Positions 1-11,183 of a DNA stretch of 64,000 nucleotides are shown here, in pieces. The position numbers were made by a program, and so were the translations under genes. The notes below the pieces were generated by a model. That model did no database searches. It was given only the letters and a program-made list of their open reading frames with translations, and was not told where the DNA came from. Position 1 is the stretch's first letter; every line of letters begins with the position of its first letter. Source of the stretch: Struthidea cinerea. Its lineage: Eukaryota; Chordata; Aves; Passeriformes; Corcoracidae. Location: contig VZTI01003379.1 in the NCBI GenBank assembly GCA_013397865.1, forward strand, positions 244,372-308,371, written 5' to 3'.

Positions 1-1830
1 ACAGGCGAGGAAAGGAAATGCAACATGTAATGTTTTGGGGCTACCAGATGCCATCAGCACCGCAAAAGCTTCTGATGTGTTTTTGGATCCTCACGGGAGG
101 AGGAACTGCTGTGTGCAGGGATCACAGCGAAGCCATCAAAATTAAACACTCTGCAGAGGGAGAGCAGTGCCATGAGCCTCACGCTGGGAAAGCAAAGCAC
201 TGGGGGGAGAAGGCGCAGTGGGAAAGGATTTGCCTCATCAGCAGCCAGGTATTCTGTTCACGGGGTGTTGTTCAAACCAACGGGACGGGACTGCCACAGC
301 CTTCCCAGGGCTTTCTGTTTGTTTACACAACTCCGTGCATGCACAGAAAATAAACTTCCCACAGCAGAGCAGGTAGCAAAGACACTTTCACAGGGCAGGG
401 TCTTAGGCAGGATTGTCATTTGAGCACTGACAACAGCGGGATCCAACCTGGTGTTCCAGATGGAAAAGGACAAACAAATGAGCATCCTTGTGATGAGAGA
501 CACCACTCCCAAGCCTGGAACAATCTGGGGTTTAAGCTCATGGTTCCCATCATTGTGAGTCCTCAGTGGACTCACACCCCCAGATTTCTGAAGTGCCTGA
601 CAAAGAGTTCAAATTCACTTAAAAGAAGGCGAGAGAAGCCCCACAGGCACTACTGCTTAAAAACCATCAGAAGGAGAACATGCTCAACATACGTGTCTGT
701 TAGAATCTACCTCTAAGAACCAAACGCTACAGAAATGACAATCCAAATGGAGCAACAACTTAGGGGCAACAAGTCTGACTAATCACACCTAGGACTTACC
801 CTGACAGATCATTTATAAAATTCCTGTAACGTGTAACTCTATCCAGTACTATATGATTTGTTTAACTTTGGGACTAAATTGTGGGAGGTGGGGACAGATG
901 CTGTTCAAAGCTCTAAACCCTGAAATGTTTTTGGAGGTAGTAGATTTTTTTCTTGCAAAGTTTTTCAAAGCATTTGCCATTGTTTGCCCACATATGCATA
1001 CGAAAGAGAAAATAAGGAGTGATGTTGCTATTCCAATGTACCATATCTTTGTTTTTATAAATGCCCTTTAAGAAATAGATCCAACAATCAACTTAAAAAT
1101 ATATTTGTCCCGTATGAGCTATGGCTTGGTCTGTTTATGCCTTTATTTATTTACTTTTAATTGGGAAGCTGCCAAACAATCCCTTTCTCTTCCTTGATTT
1201 TCTTATCAGTTCAGGTGTGCCTGAAATCACATACCTGATAAATGTATCCTGACCAAAGTTTGCATTTCATAGCCCAGTGAGAAGCTGTCTTTGTCTGCTT
1301 CACTTGTTTCAGTGAAACCAGGGAAGTGCTCGAAGGGTTAAACCAAAGGAATGTGACATTTCTCCATGTGCAGTTCATAGACCTATCCTGGTTTTCCTAA
1401 TGGACTCAAAATTACATGGGCAGAACGGGGCAGAATGTAATTTCCAAACTCTGACTTCAGAACAGAGTTAATTCACAACGACACCTAGAATACAAATCAA
1501 AAACTTCATTAAAGAACGAGCCATTTCCTCGCACCGTGGGCTCTTTGCAAAGGCAGCAATGAATGGAAGTTTACGTTAGCCAGAACTTGCAACTCCAGCT
1601 TTTGTAAATACAATTACGTGCACTCCAAACTCCTCAGCAAAGTCATCTGGTCACCAAAACAGAGCCCTGCAGATCCCTTACTCTAAAAAGTACCAACCCT
1701 GACTCCCCTCAGCCACGCAGGTAATTGAAGGTTTTCCTACATGCAAGAGCTGGCCAGCTTTTGAAAGGCTATAGAGCTATTAGTTAATTGAATGATGAAT
1801 TGCTGAAAGAATTACAAAGGCACCAACGCT
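1..1830. other. Unique noncoding sequence left of the CpG island
   Basis: No repeat family, RNA gene or convincing exon was recognised. Reading frames are short and mutually overlapping. The stretch from about 1080 to 1800 is AT-rich with TTAATTG-like homeodomain-type words near 1780-1800. If the CpG island to the right is a promoter firing leftward, this would be the start of its first intron; that is inference. Confidence 0.5.
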
Positions 1831-2080
1831 GCTATTACGATCCGGGGTGGGGGGAAAATGATGGCGAGGGGTACCGCGATATAATTTCTGCCCGAAAAGC
1901 CAGCGGCCAGCCCGGAGCCAAACAGCGTTAATCCTTCAAAACTTAAACTCGGCAGCGTTCGCGCAGAGGATGCGCGGCTGCCGAGCCCTCGGGGCTGCCC
2001 CGCTCCAGCCACCGACGGCCCGCTGCCAGGGGACACCCGGCCGGTCCCCGTGCCGCCCTCGGGGCCAGCGAGCCCCGGCC

Positions 2081-2763
2081 NNNNNNNNNNNNNNNNNNNN
2101 NNNNNNNNNNNNNNNNNNNNNNNNNNNNNNNNNNNNNNNNNNNNNNNNNNNNNNNNNNNNNNNNNNNNNNNNNNNNNNNNNNNNNNNNNNNNNNNNNNNN
2201 NNNNNNNNNNNNNNNNNNNNNNNNNNNNNNNNNNNNNNNNNNNNNNNNNNNNNNNNNNNNNNNNNNNNNNNNNNNNNNNNNNNNNNNNNNNNNNNNNNNN
2301 NNNNNNNNNNNNNNNNNNNNNNNNNNNNNNNNNNNNNNNNNNNNNNNNNNNNNNNNNNNNNNNNNNNNNNNNNNNNNNNNNNNNNNNNNNNNNNNNNNNN
2401 NNNNNNNNNNNNNNNNNNNNNNNNNNNNNNNNNNNNNNNNNNNNNNNNNNNNNNNNNNNNNNNNNNNNNNNNNNNNNNNNNNNNNNNNNNNNNNNNNNNN
2501 NNNNNNNNNNNNNNNNNNNNNNNNNNNNNNNNNNNNNNNNNNNNNNNNNNNNNNNNNNNNNNNNNNNNNNNNNNNNNNNNNNNNNNNNNNNNNNNNNNNN
2601 NNNNNNNNNNNNNNNNNNNNNNNNNNNNNNNNNNNNNNNNNNNNNNNNNNNNNNNNNNNNNNNNNNNNNNNNNNNNNNNNNNNNNNNNNNNNNNNNNNNN
2701 NNNNNNNNNNNNNNNNNNNNNNNNNNNNNNNNNNNNNNNNNNNNNNNNNNNNNNNNNNNNNNN
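2081..2763. other. Assembly gap (683 N) inside the CpG island
   Basis: The run of N lies between very GC-rich flanks, the usual cause of read dropout in bird genomes. Open frames spanning it are artefacts of the N run and are not annotated. The true length may differ from 683. Confidence 0.98.
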
Positions 2764-2925
2764 AGGAGGGCAGCGGGAGGAATAACGGGATGCTCGGTAA
2801 TAAAAGGGGAGCGGAGAGGCGGGGGGGAAGCAGAGGAGGCTGGTCCGGCCGAAGCTGGAGCCCCATCTCCCAGGGGTGCAGGGGCATGGAGAGGGGACCC
2901 ATCCCGGTACTCCATCGGCACTCAC

Positions 2926-3190
2926 CTCGCACACGCTGCCCGCGGGGAAACCCAGGGGAGAAGCGGGCGGTGCGCCCCGTCCTGTCCCTGTCCCCTGTCC
3001 CGTCCCTCCCGTCGGCGGCCCCGGGGCTCCTTACCGGGGCTCCGCTTGTCCCCGCCGCCGCCTCGCCCCGACCTTCCCCGGGCACGCCTCGGCCCCCGCC
3101 GCACCGCCGGGCATCGCCCGCCGCTCTCCGCCAGCGGTCAGCGCCCGGCACCGGCGTCCGAAGCAGAAAACCCAGTAGTCCCTTAACTAA
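2926..3190 (-). other. Candidate first exon (possibly 5' UTR) with two alternative splice donors
   Basis: Read on the minus strand, GCGAG|GTGAGTGCC gives an exon end at 2926 and a near-consensus donor (GAG|GTGAGT). A second, weaker donor, CCCCG|GTAAGG, would end the exon at 3035. They are 109 bp apart, so they are not in the same phase, which would matter only if the exon is coding. Minus-strand frames across this interval are rich in Arg, Gly and Pro, as GC-rich 5' leaders usually are, and show no domain. The transcription start would lie near the island edge at about 3130-3190. Expression is not shown by the sequence. Confidence 0.3.
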
Positions 3191-6100
3191 AAATAATAAT
3201 TAAAAAAAAAATGAGAAAAAAAAATAATTAAAAGCGTCTCAGTTTTTAAAGCAGAACTACATAATGTATTAATTGGTTGCTATTAGCATGCAGTTTTATT
3301 GAGCATAGCACACAGAAGTCTGATTGTAAGCGAGGAGTGTTTTCAATGAAAGTGGAGTTATTTTAGCTGCAGACATGTTTACATTTCTGTGGTTTAGTCT
3401 ATAACTTTCTCTTTTTCTTGCTTCAGAATTCAGCTCCATGAAGCAAAGCCCTTAGCTCCCAGACATTCCAAAAAGTCTGCCAAAATAATACGGGAAAAAA
3501 AAAAAGGGAGAAGAAATAAAAAAACACGCACAGAGACCCCCAAGTCTGGGTCAGGCTCAGGGCTGGGTATGGGCAGAGCGAGTATACCCCCTCCTCACTC
3601 TCCCTCTCCAGTTAAAAAGCCTTCAGGGCTCCATTTCCTGTTTTTAAGGAAAAAATAAAGCGGGTCTAGGACTGATTTTAGACACTGCCTAGACCGGGGC
3701 TGGTGGGTGCCGAGGACCTTTAACTCTCTCGATGCCAAAGGGTACCCAATAATGCAGATCCAAGCAACCACACACCTCTGTCCTTCCCTCAGAGCAGCCC
3801 CAGCAGAAAGATGGGCTTTTTACCCCAATGTGTGGTTTTTTGGGTGACTAAGAACCCCAAAGTCCCAAGCAACCACCCAGAGCTTGAATGAGCAGAGTGA
3901 AGAGACAAAATATCCCAACAGTGGGACCGAGTGCCCTCTGCCACTGCAGCACCCAGCTATGGAGATCTGGTGGGCCCGTGGGGTCCCTTCTCAGAGTTGG
4001 GGATGGTGTTGTCACCCACCCCGCCTTCCCCGCAGCCTCCCCTGCTGTGGACGGGCAGCATCACTCGTGTGGCCCTCAGCGAGTGGGCGTGAAAACAACT
4101 CGAGCTTCTGGATGTTAAATCCGCAGCTTTGGAAAATCAAAACGCAGCAGCTCGGCTAAAATTAGGAACACGCAGTAGTGAATGAAGCAAGAAAGTTGGT
4201 GGACGCCTCCCCACAAAACTCCCGACTCAAGTTTTCCACTCCAAGGCTCGGTAGGGCGTGATAGGAATAGAAACAGGAGTGATCAGAATAAAGCACCCGT
4301 GTAATGAAGGGTTGTGTCTCCAGGGAAGGGACGAGGAGAGGTGGCAGGGCAGAGGATGCTGCCCTAGTGCCAGGAGCCAGTCCTGCCCCTCTGCCCTGAG
4401 CAACCTGCCCTGGGAGGGAAAATCCTCGGATCCTCAAGCGGCAAGGCAAAACCTCAGATGAGGCGGGGGAAGAAAATTCACAATGGTGTTTCTTGGCCCC
4501 CTGGCCCCCAATATTTTCCTCCCAGCCTCATCCAAAGCATTTTTACGTGTGTGTCCCCACCCCAGACTTTTTATTTTTACATGCCAGATGACTCCTGTAT
4601 ATTTGGATCTCTTGCTTTTGAAGCAGCCAGAAAGCACTATGATTTCCCAATGCTTAAAAAAGAAAAGAAAACACCTTTTCCCCAAGATGTTTTATATTAA
4701 TTTAAGTATCGGTTCCTGGTTCATGTCAGCCCCTTTCACAATGAAATGTCCTGCGTGGGCTGTCACACCTGCTAAATATAATCCTCTCATTCTTTTGATA
4801 TTCTGCACAGGGCCTTTAAAGGTTCACATCCTCCAGTCTGGAGGTTTAATTGCTTCATCTCGGATTTTTAAGAAGCCTTATAAATTTCTGATTTTTGTGG
4901 ATTTCAAAGGAGCGGGGGGAGGGATGGGATAGGGATGCGAGGGCAACGCTGAGAGCACTGCACCGACACTGCCGGGTCTTGTAAAAGCTCTGACCCTCCA
5001 GCCTGTCCCACAGCTTCTGCTCTTTGGGGCAGACAACTTGAACTGGTTTTATGAGTTACCAATGAGTTAAATATGAAAATAGTAGCCTATTTTGCTACGG
5101 TAAATGCTCACCAGGGAGGAAATCACAGATTCAGTTTTATAGAAGGTAATGGAGTGAGATTACCCACACTAATGTACTTAACTCTTCAGAGAACATAAAT
5201 CCAGCAGGAGACAGCCCCAAAACCAGTTGATCCCCGAAACAAACTGCAGCCAGCAGCAGCTTCATCCTTACGAGGTGCTGGTGGCACCAGGTTTGCCCGG
5301 TGGAGCTGTGGTTAGAAACTCCTGGTCGAGAGGAGCGTGGTGGTTACAGACTCCAACAAGGATGTTCCTGGGGCCAGAAAATGCCTGGGAGGCTGGGAAC
5401 AGGAGGGCTTGGGGGGGGATATCCTGCAGCCCCAGTCTTTGTGCACTGCACGCAGCAGCTCCCGGTAACACGATGGCCACAAATTCGCTGAAAGTGTGAT
5501 GGATAATTCCTGTTCACCGAGACAAAACAGCAGAGAGACAGACACTGAGTGTGCTGACAGCTTTGTGCTACACCCGGATGTGGCTGCAGGAACAGGCCCC
5601 CAAAATCCCGTGTTTTCCTGGAGGAGCTGCAGCAAAGCCAGCAGGGGTCATGTCCAGCTCTCGGTGAGTCCCTGTGGCTCCATCTCCTGCGTCACCTTCA
5701 GAGTTCAGGCACTCCCAGGTGCAGGGGAGAGGTTGGCAGCCCCACCAGTGACCACCACAGAGGACAGCTGAGCTGCTGAGCTCTCACGTGGCAAGCTGCT
5801 CCACATTGGCATTCCATGCCCAAAAACCCCGATCTTCTGCTCTTTCAAGCCCTACCTGTGTGATTAAAACATTCAGCCAATGTTCCTGCAGAATGCAAGT
5901 AGTGGGAACACGAGGTTAGGAAAGGGAGGAAGGGCCAGCCGGGTGGGAGGCTGGAGCATCCCTTGCTGTGCCACCTTCCTGCCACCAGCCCCAGCTCCCA
6001 TGATCACAGCCAGTTGCTCTGTCACAGCAGTTGTCCCCAAAGCTGACCCTGGTGTCCTGTGCAGGGACAAGATCCACCCCGAAGGCTCATTCGTGGAGCT

Positions 6101-6450
6101 TTCTCTCATGAGGAAGGAGGAAATTTCAGAGCAGGTGGGTCTTCGAGCACTGCCTCTTGCTCAGGAGTGTCATGGGGGAAGAAAAAAAGGGTTCGTGTCA
6201 TTTTCCATCTCCTTAAACACAGTTTTCAAAATACAAGTTGGAAAAAAAATTAACAAATTGTCGCATCTGGATCAAGAAAAAAATCCCATAACCAGCTCTT
6301 TTCCCGTATTTCTTCCAGAGCAGTGGGACTATGAAAATATATTTAGCATGTGGCACAGCCTCAGATAACTTTGAGTCTTAATGGGAGAACTGGGGACAGA
6401 ACCACTTAAAGGATGCAAAGCTTGCTATGGTTTTAGGCTGCTGCTGTGTT
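3178..6450. other. Unique noncoding sequence
   Basis: Begins with an A-rich tract (3185-3235) next to the CpG island, with another poly-A patch at about 3495-3525. The remainder has no recognised repeat or exon. The segment about 4540-4890 is even in composition and CpG-poor with words such as CCTTATAAATT, and might be conserved noncoding DNA, but that needs alignment. Frames of up to about 160 codons here look random. Confidence 0.5.
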
Positions 6451-6742
6451 CACCACTAAACCACGTCCCCAAGTGCCACATCCACGTGTTTTTTGCGGAT
6501 TTCAGTGGACAGCGATTCCCCCACTTGCCTGGACAGCCTGTTCCAGCGCTTGGCCGTGCTTTCAGTGAAGAATTTTATCCTAATATCGATCTAAGCCTCC
6601 CATGGTGCGACTTGAGGCTGTTTCCTCTTGTCCTGTCACTTGTCACCTGGGAGAAAAGAACAAGCCCCACCTGGCTACAACCTTAGGGAGCTGTAGAGAG
6701 CAATATGGTCCTCTCTGAGCCTCCTTTCCCCCAGGTTAAACA
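6451..6742 (-). mobile_element. CR1 LINE fragment, 3' region
   Basis: On the plus strand the order of blocks is the reverse complement of a CR1 3' end: ACCACGTCCCCAAGTGCCAC, then a CCTGTTCCAGCGCTTG block, GAAGAATTTTATCCTAATAT, and GAGGCTGTTTCCTCTTGTCC. The extreme 3' octamer tail is missing. Several indels and substitutions point to an old copy. Confidence 0.85.
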
Positions 6743-9407
6743 ACCCATTCATTCAAAAAAACTGAAAAAAGAAGGATAATCATGAAAACTTCCTAGCATT
6801 AATCACAGTTATTATCAATGAAATGGGATATATGAATGATATTTTTTTCTTTTGATATGAAACAACAAGAGTAGAGCGGAGATTATTTTATTTTTTTCCC
6901 CCACTGGCAAAATGCAATTCCAGCGCCTGATTTTCTCATTAGAACCAGAAAGGATTAACATTTTACCTAGGAAAATACCATTTAGGATGAACGAGTCAGG
7001 CAGCAAAAAGGGGACACCTTTATAAATATTACCTCTCACAGGTGTGGGTGGCATTCACTAATAAAGGTTCCCTTATGTAAAAATGACATTTAATTCAGGA
7101 GAGATAGGCAGTTATATAGGCACATCCTGTTGCCTGGATATGAACAGGCAACTCTTTTTCAAGGAGCAGAAATGATGGCTTTTTACAGCACTATGGATAT
7201 CTTTTAGTCACAGACTGGGCGCCCCAATATCATTTTGGCAATCTCTGAGAAGACTCTGGTGTCCCTCCTATGCGAGAACCACTTTTAACTAAGGAAGGAA
7301 AGATCATTTCTGTTTAAAAGCTCTGAAGTGGCAAAAGAAAGGATTTAATTTGGAATTTACCTGTGTAAGTATCTGGTTAGATAATGTGGGTGGATGAAGG
7401 GGATATTGACCAGCAGGATATTCAGCATCAGTGATTATTCAGGACTGCTGTGTCAATTTAAAACAATTCACCCTCTTTCCCAAGCAATGGGCTAAAAGGA
7501 AAGTGAGATAATTTGTTTATTTTCATTTTTAGTTTTGTTTTCTTTCTGCCTGTACTGATAGCTGAGTTCAAAAAACAGTATGTTGGCAGGGAAGGTCCAG
7601 GGAACACTTGAAACTCCCATGAATTTCAGCAAGGTTTTTATGAGGCTACAAGAAATTATGGAAAAAAAAAAAAAATGCCAAAGGTCTGATCTGAGTGATT
7701 GGAGAGCTGGGATGCTTGCCTGAATCCCTCCTAAATATCTTGAATCTCCAAAATAGGTGAAACTCTCGGCTTTTTTTCCCTGTATTTTGGCAGGTAAGTC
7801 CCAAAAGAGACTAAGCTGAACTTGAGTCCAAAGGCAAACTGGAATAATGGTGGAATAAACTCTCTGTGCACACTTCCATGACCAGGACTGAACTTCTCAT
7901 TCTCAGTTTGGGCTGAGGGTGCAGAATTTGTGCTTCTTCCTATTTTAGCCACAGCATTTCCCTTCCTCTCTCCAAAGGGGCATTTCTCTGTATCCCTGCT
8001 GAGATTCAAGGAGTAACTCACCCAGTAAATCAATACAGAAGGGCTGAGTGGAGCATCTTTGTAAGAACTGCAAAAGTCTCCAGCCACATGGCAAAAATTA
8101 AAAATAAAAAAGGTAAAGGTCGAAGCATTTTCAAAAAAAAAAAAAAAAGGAAGACAAAGTTAGGGTCGGTGCCAAAATGTCATAATTTTAAAAGTATTTA
8201 CTGGTGAATAATTCAGCCAGCACATAGAAATGAGCTGTGTCAGAATGGGTGTTTGAATATAAAAAACTGCTGATGAATAATGGATGAAGACGAGCCTGGC
8301 CAAAAAGAAAATGTTTGCACTTCAATAGAAAGCAATTAATAAGTGTAAATGCATAAAGTTACTTGCTCATTATTTACTTCTCTCTTTACATTTTTGCCTT
8401 CCCTTGCATTCCTTGGTGCATGGTGATCCCTGAGGAGGCCATAGCTCAATGCAAATATAATCCAATACAGAATTAATATGCAGATAAGCAACATTTTTAT
8501 GGGATTTAAACTTGTGGATGATCACCTCTCTCTTCTTTGCATTAGGCCGCTTCTCTGCTTTCTGTATTTGTCATGGTACCTGGAAAAAATTTAAATTTTG
8601 CTTTCAGGTCAATGGAATTGGTTTTGTTCACACACAAGTGCCTGTAGTGCTGTAAGTCCAGCTTTGTGAACAGATCTTCATGAACACACAGCTCTAAGAA
8701 AGGTGATATTTCTCTATAGTAATCATTTTTCAGCTATTCCCGTGTATAATCACACCATTTTATCTTTTAGTTGGCTAATTCAGCGCAAGTTTTCCACAGC
8801 GTTTCTTCGCTGCCCGTGTCACGCAACAGAGAAATGCCTGAAATTATAGTCAGAGGCAGAAAAACAGCCTCCCCCAGGACCTGAAGCTCCAAAAAACTCC
8901 GTGGTACACGAAGGGGAGAAATTTGATTTTCCACAGCTGCGACTCTACGCACACCAACGCAGGCACAGGCACACAAACACGCGCTTGTTCTCACACCTAC
9001 CTTGTGGCAGCCGTGCAAACAAGTCACAGAGATGCCCTAAAAATGCCATTTGTGTGTCTGCAGGCAGGGCAGAGATGGCTGTGCCGGGCTGTGCAGGTGC
9101 CTCAGCACCTCTCTGTGCCGGCTGGGAGGAAGGGAGAGGCCGCTGCAGAAGGTGACTCAGCTCGGGATGTGACACTGAATCACCCTCTGGATGAGCCACG
9201 GGGAAGGGAGAGACCCAGCCCTGCTTCCAGCCGCTAAATCAACACCCTAAAGCAGAGTGTGGCAGCTCTGGGGTGGCAGCAGGTGGAGGTGCGAGGGGAC
9301 AGAGGTGCCGTGGGCAGATCTTCTCAGGCAGCAGCTGGATGTCCCCATCGCTGCCTGGCTGGTGGCACGTGCCCTGTGTGTCCCAAGTCTCAGTCACGGT
9401 CAGTTTG
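6743..9407. other. Unique, largely AT-rich noncoding sequence
   Basis: No repeat family or exon recognised. It holds poly-A runs near 7661-7674 and 8133-8148. The segment 8260-8530 has a dense set of transcription-factor-like words and is listed separately. From about 8900 the sequence becomes more GC-rich, with ACAC-type imperfect repeats at about 8948-8990. Confidence 0.5.
8260..8530. promoter_or_regulatory. Candidate conserved noncoding element (octamer, GATA and homeodomain words)
   Basis: AT-rich and CpG-poor, with an exact POU octamer ATGCAAAT at 8449-8456, a GATA word AGATAAG at 8482-8488, and AATTAAT words near 8330 and 8470. This combination is common in developmental enhancers, but each motif also occurs often by chance in AT-rich DNA. 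No conservation data were available. Confidence 0.2.
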
Positions 9408-9515
9408 ATCAGCTGGACGTGGCCCTCAGCGCTCTGGGCTGGGGGACAAAGGTGAGCATCGGGCACAGCTTGGACTTGAGATCTTGGAGGGCTTTTCCGA
9501 TCTTAACTATTCTCT
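9408..9515 (+). mobile_element. CR1 LINE 3' end, degenerate
   Basis: The blocks CTGGACGTGGCCCTCAGCG, CTCTGGGCTGGGGGACAAAG, GCATCGGGCACAGCTTGGAC and GAGGGCTTTTCCGATCTTAA follow the order of the CR1 3' UTR seen more cleanly at 45690-45830. The terminal octamers are almost lost (ATTCTCTG). It is an old, 5'-truncated copy. Confidence 0.75.
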
Positions 9516-9888
9516 GTTTCACATCTCTCTCAGAGATGATGAAAAATGAAGATGTTTCAGTCAGGACAGCGGTTTGCACTGGATTAAGTGAAGTCCATTT
9601 GTTCTGTCACAGATTAAAAAATTACATGCTGAACCCTATTGCTTTTTGACTCAAAACCCCAGAAAACTTTGCATTATCCCACAAAGGGATGTGTTTTCCT
9701 TGATTTTGTACCTGAGCCCTTGAACTAACTGGAGAACACTGAAAGGTGCTTGTAGGCCAAGACAGGACCAGGCTCACGTGCACCATTTACTGCAAAAAGC
9801 AAAGTATTCCAGAGCATATCCTCGCCCTGAAATCTGCTGCTGGCACTGTGCTTTAGAGCAAAATAGAATAATAAAAACACAGCAAGGT

Positions 9889-10339
9889 TTTTGTTGGAAG
9901 GGACATTAAAGATCATCTCATCCCCCCCCTGCCATGGGCAGGGGCACCTCCCACTGTCCCAGGCTGCTCCAAGCCCCAATGTCCAGCCTGGCCTTGGGCA
10001 CTGCCAGGGATCCAGGGGCAGCCACAGCTGCTCTGGGCACCCTGTGCCAGGGCCTCCTCACCCTCCCAGGGAACAATTTCTTGCACATATCTAATCTGAA
10101 TTTCCCCTCTTTCAGTTCCCCTTGTCCTGTCACTCCAGTTCCTGATGAATTGTCCCTCTCTGGATTCCTTGTAGCCCCTTCAGACACTGGTAGGTGCTGT
10201 GAGGTCTCCACACAACCTCCTCTTCTCCAGGCTGAACAGCCCCAACTCTCCCATCCTGTCTCCACAGGGAAGGTGCTCCAGTCCCCTTATCAGACTTGTG
10301 GCCTCCTCTGGACTTGCCCCAACATTTCCATGGTCTTCA
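9889..10339 (-). mobile_element. CR1 LINE, 3' 450 bp
   Basis: Starts on the plus strand with TTGTTGGAAGGGACATTAAA and continues through CCATGGGCAGGGG, CCAGGCTGCTCCAAGCCC, GGGATCCAGGGGCAGCCAC and CTCCAGGCTGAACAGCCCC. This is the reverse complement of the commonest CR1 type in the window. Upstream AT-rich bases (9865-9888) may be a decayed octamer tail. Confidence 0.93.
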
Positions 10340-10849
10340 CAACATGAGAAGAATTTCTTCAGACCAAGAACTGATTTGTTTTGTCAGACTACACCATGTA
10401 GCAGAGCTGGACGTGGGGATCTGCCTTGATGTGGCTCCTGAAGGATGACAGATTCCCAGGGCCACGATGGTTTTGCAGGAAGCTGAAGAAAGATTTTGAG
10501 GTGATCTTGCTCACACACATTTGGTGACACTCATGAGCACGATGAAGATCAGGACAAGGCCTTCCACATTCTTCAAAATACCAAGAGGAATGTCTAGAGA
10601 AGGGCAACAGACAGCAACACAAAACAACTGTAAGAAATCTTTGCTACCATTCAGCAGAATAGATTATGATAATTGGTCCCATCTGGCTTAAATTTTTAGG
10701 AAATCAATACAGCCTTGGATAGACGCTCTATGAAATAGCTTTTAGTGTTGATGAGGAGCTTGCAAACACTCACCTTAGACCCTGTGTCAAAATTCTGGCC
10801 TGATTTACAGCTCAGAAAATCCCTATTTTAGTGAAATGAGTCTTTGCCA
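10340..10849. other. Unassigned sequence between CR1 fragments
   Basis: No clear family match. The segment 10340-10620 could be the decayed upstream part of the neighbouring minus-strand CR1, but I could not align it with confidence. The rest is unique AT-rich DNA. Confidence 0.4.
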
Positions 10850-10914
10850 TTATTAGGTTGGAGTCAATGGTCTCAGAGGTCTTTTCCAACCTAATTGATT
10901 TTGTGATTCTGTGA
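10850..10914 (+). mobile_element. CR1 LINE terminal fragment
   Basis: About 65 bp: GGTTGGAGTCAATGGTCTCA, then GGTCTTTTCCAACCTAATTG and two octamers (TTTTGTGATTCTGTGA). This resembles a CR1 subtype whose tail reads CTTTTCCAACCTAA rather than CCTTCCAACCCAAA. Confidence 0.8.
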
Positions 10915-11064
10915 AACAGGAGGAAAACCACTTCCTGTGATCAGTTTAGATACCAGGACAAGAGAATTTGTTTTTTTATTCTTTTACTTAAATGTAAAAA
11001 AATTACTTTATTTTAATTTTACTTAAAATGTAATTACAAATATTTCACAATCATCAAGAGAAGG

Positions 11065-11183
11065 TTGAATGGGGCTCTGAGCAACCTGATCTAGTAGAAG
11101 TTGTCCCTGCCCATTGCAAGGGATTTGGAATCATGTGATCTTTAAAGTCCCTTCCAACCCAAACCATTCTGTGATTCTGTGAT
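11065..11183 (+). mobile_element. CR1 LINE 3' end
   Basis: Contains GCAACCTGATCTAGTAGAAG, GTCCCTGCCCATTGCAAGGG and TCCCTTCCAACCCAAACC, then ATTCTGTGATTCTGTGAT. The order matches the CR1 3' UTR and tail. It is strongly 5'-truncated. Confidence 0.93.

Larger units (their letters stand above)
1830..3190 (-). promoter_or_regulatory. CpG island, probable promoter of an unidentified gene, broken by an assembly gap
   Basis: Both flanks of the gap are strikingly GC- and CpG-rich (1910-2080 and 2764-3178), while the DNA on either side is AT-rich. The right edge is abrupt: CpG-dense sequence stops at about 3178 and an A-rich tract follows. In vertebrates such islands usually mark promoters and first exons. 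Minus-strand transcription is favoured because two good 5' splice donors lie on that strand (exon ends at 2926 and 3035), and I saw no comparable donor on the plus strand. The gene cannot be identified: the missing 683 bases may hold coding sequence, and the visible frames match nothing I know. Confidence 0.6.

Noticed and set aside
1812..3186. Open frames of 270-400 codons over the CpG island
   Set aside because: Most of each frame is N from the assembly gap. Only short GC-rich ends are real sequence.
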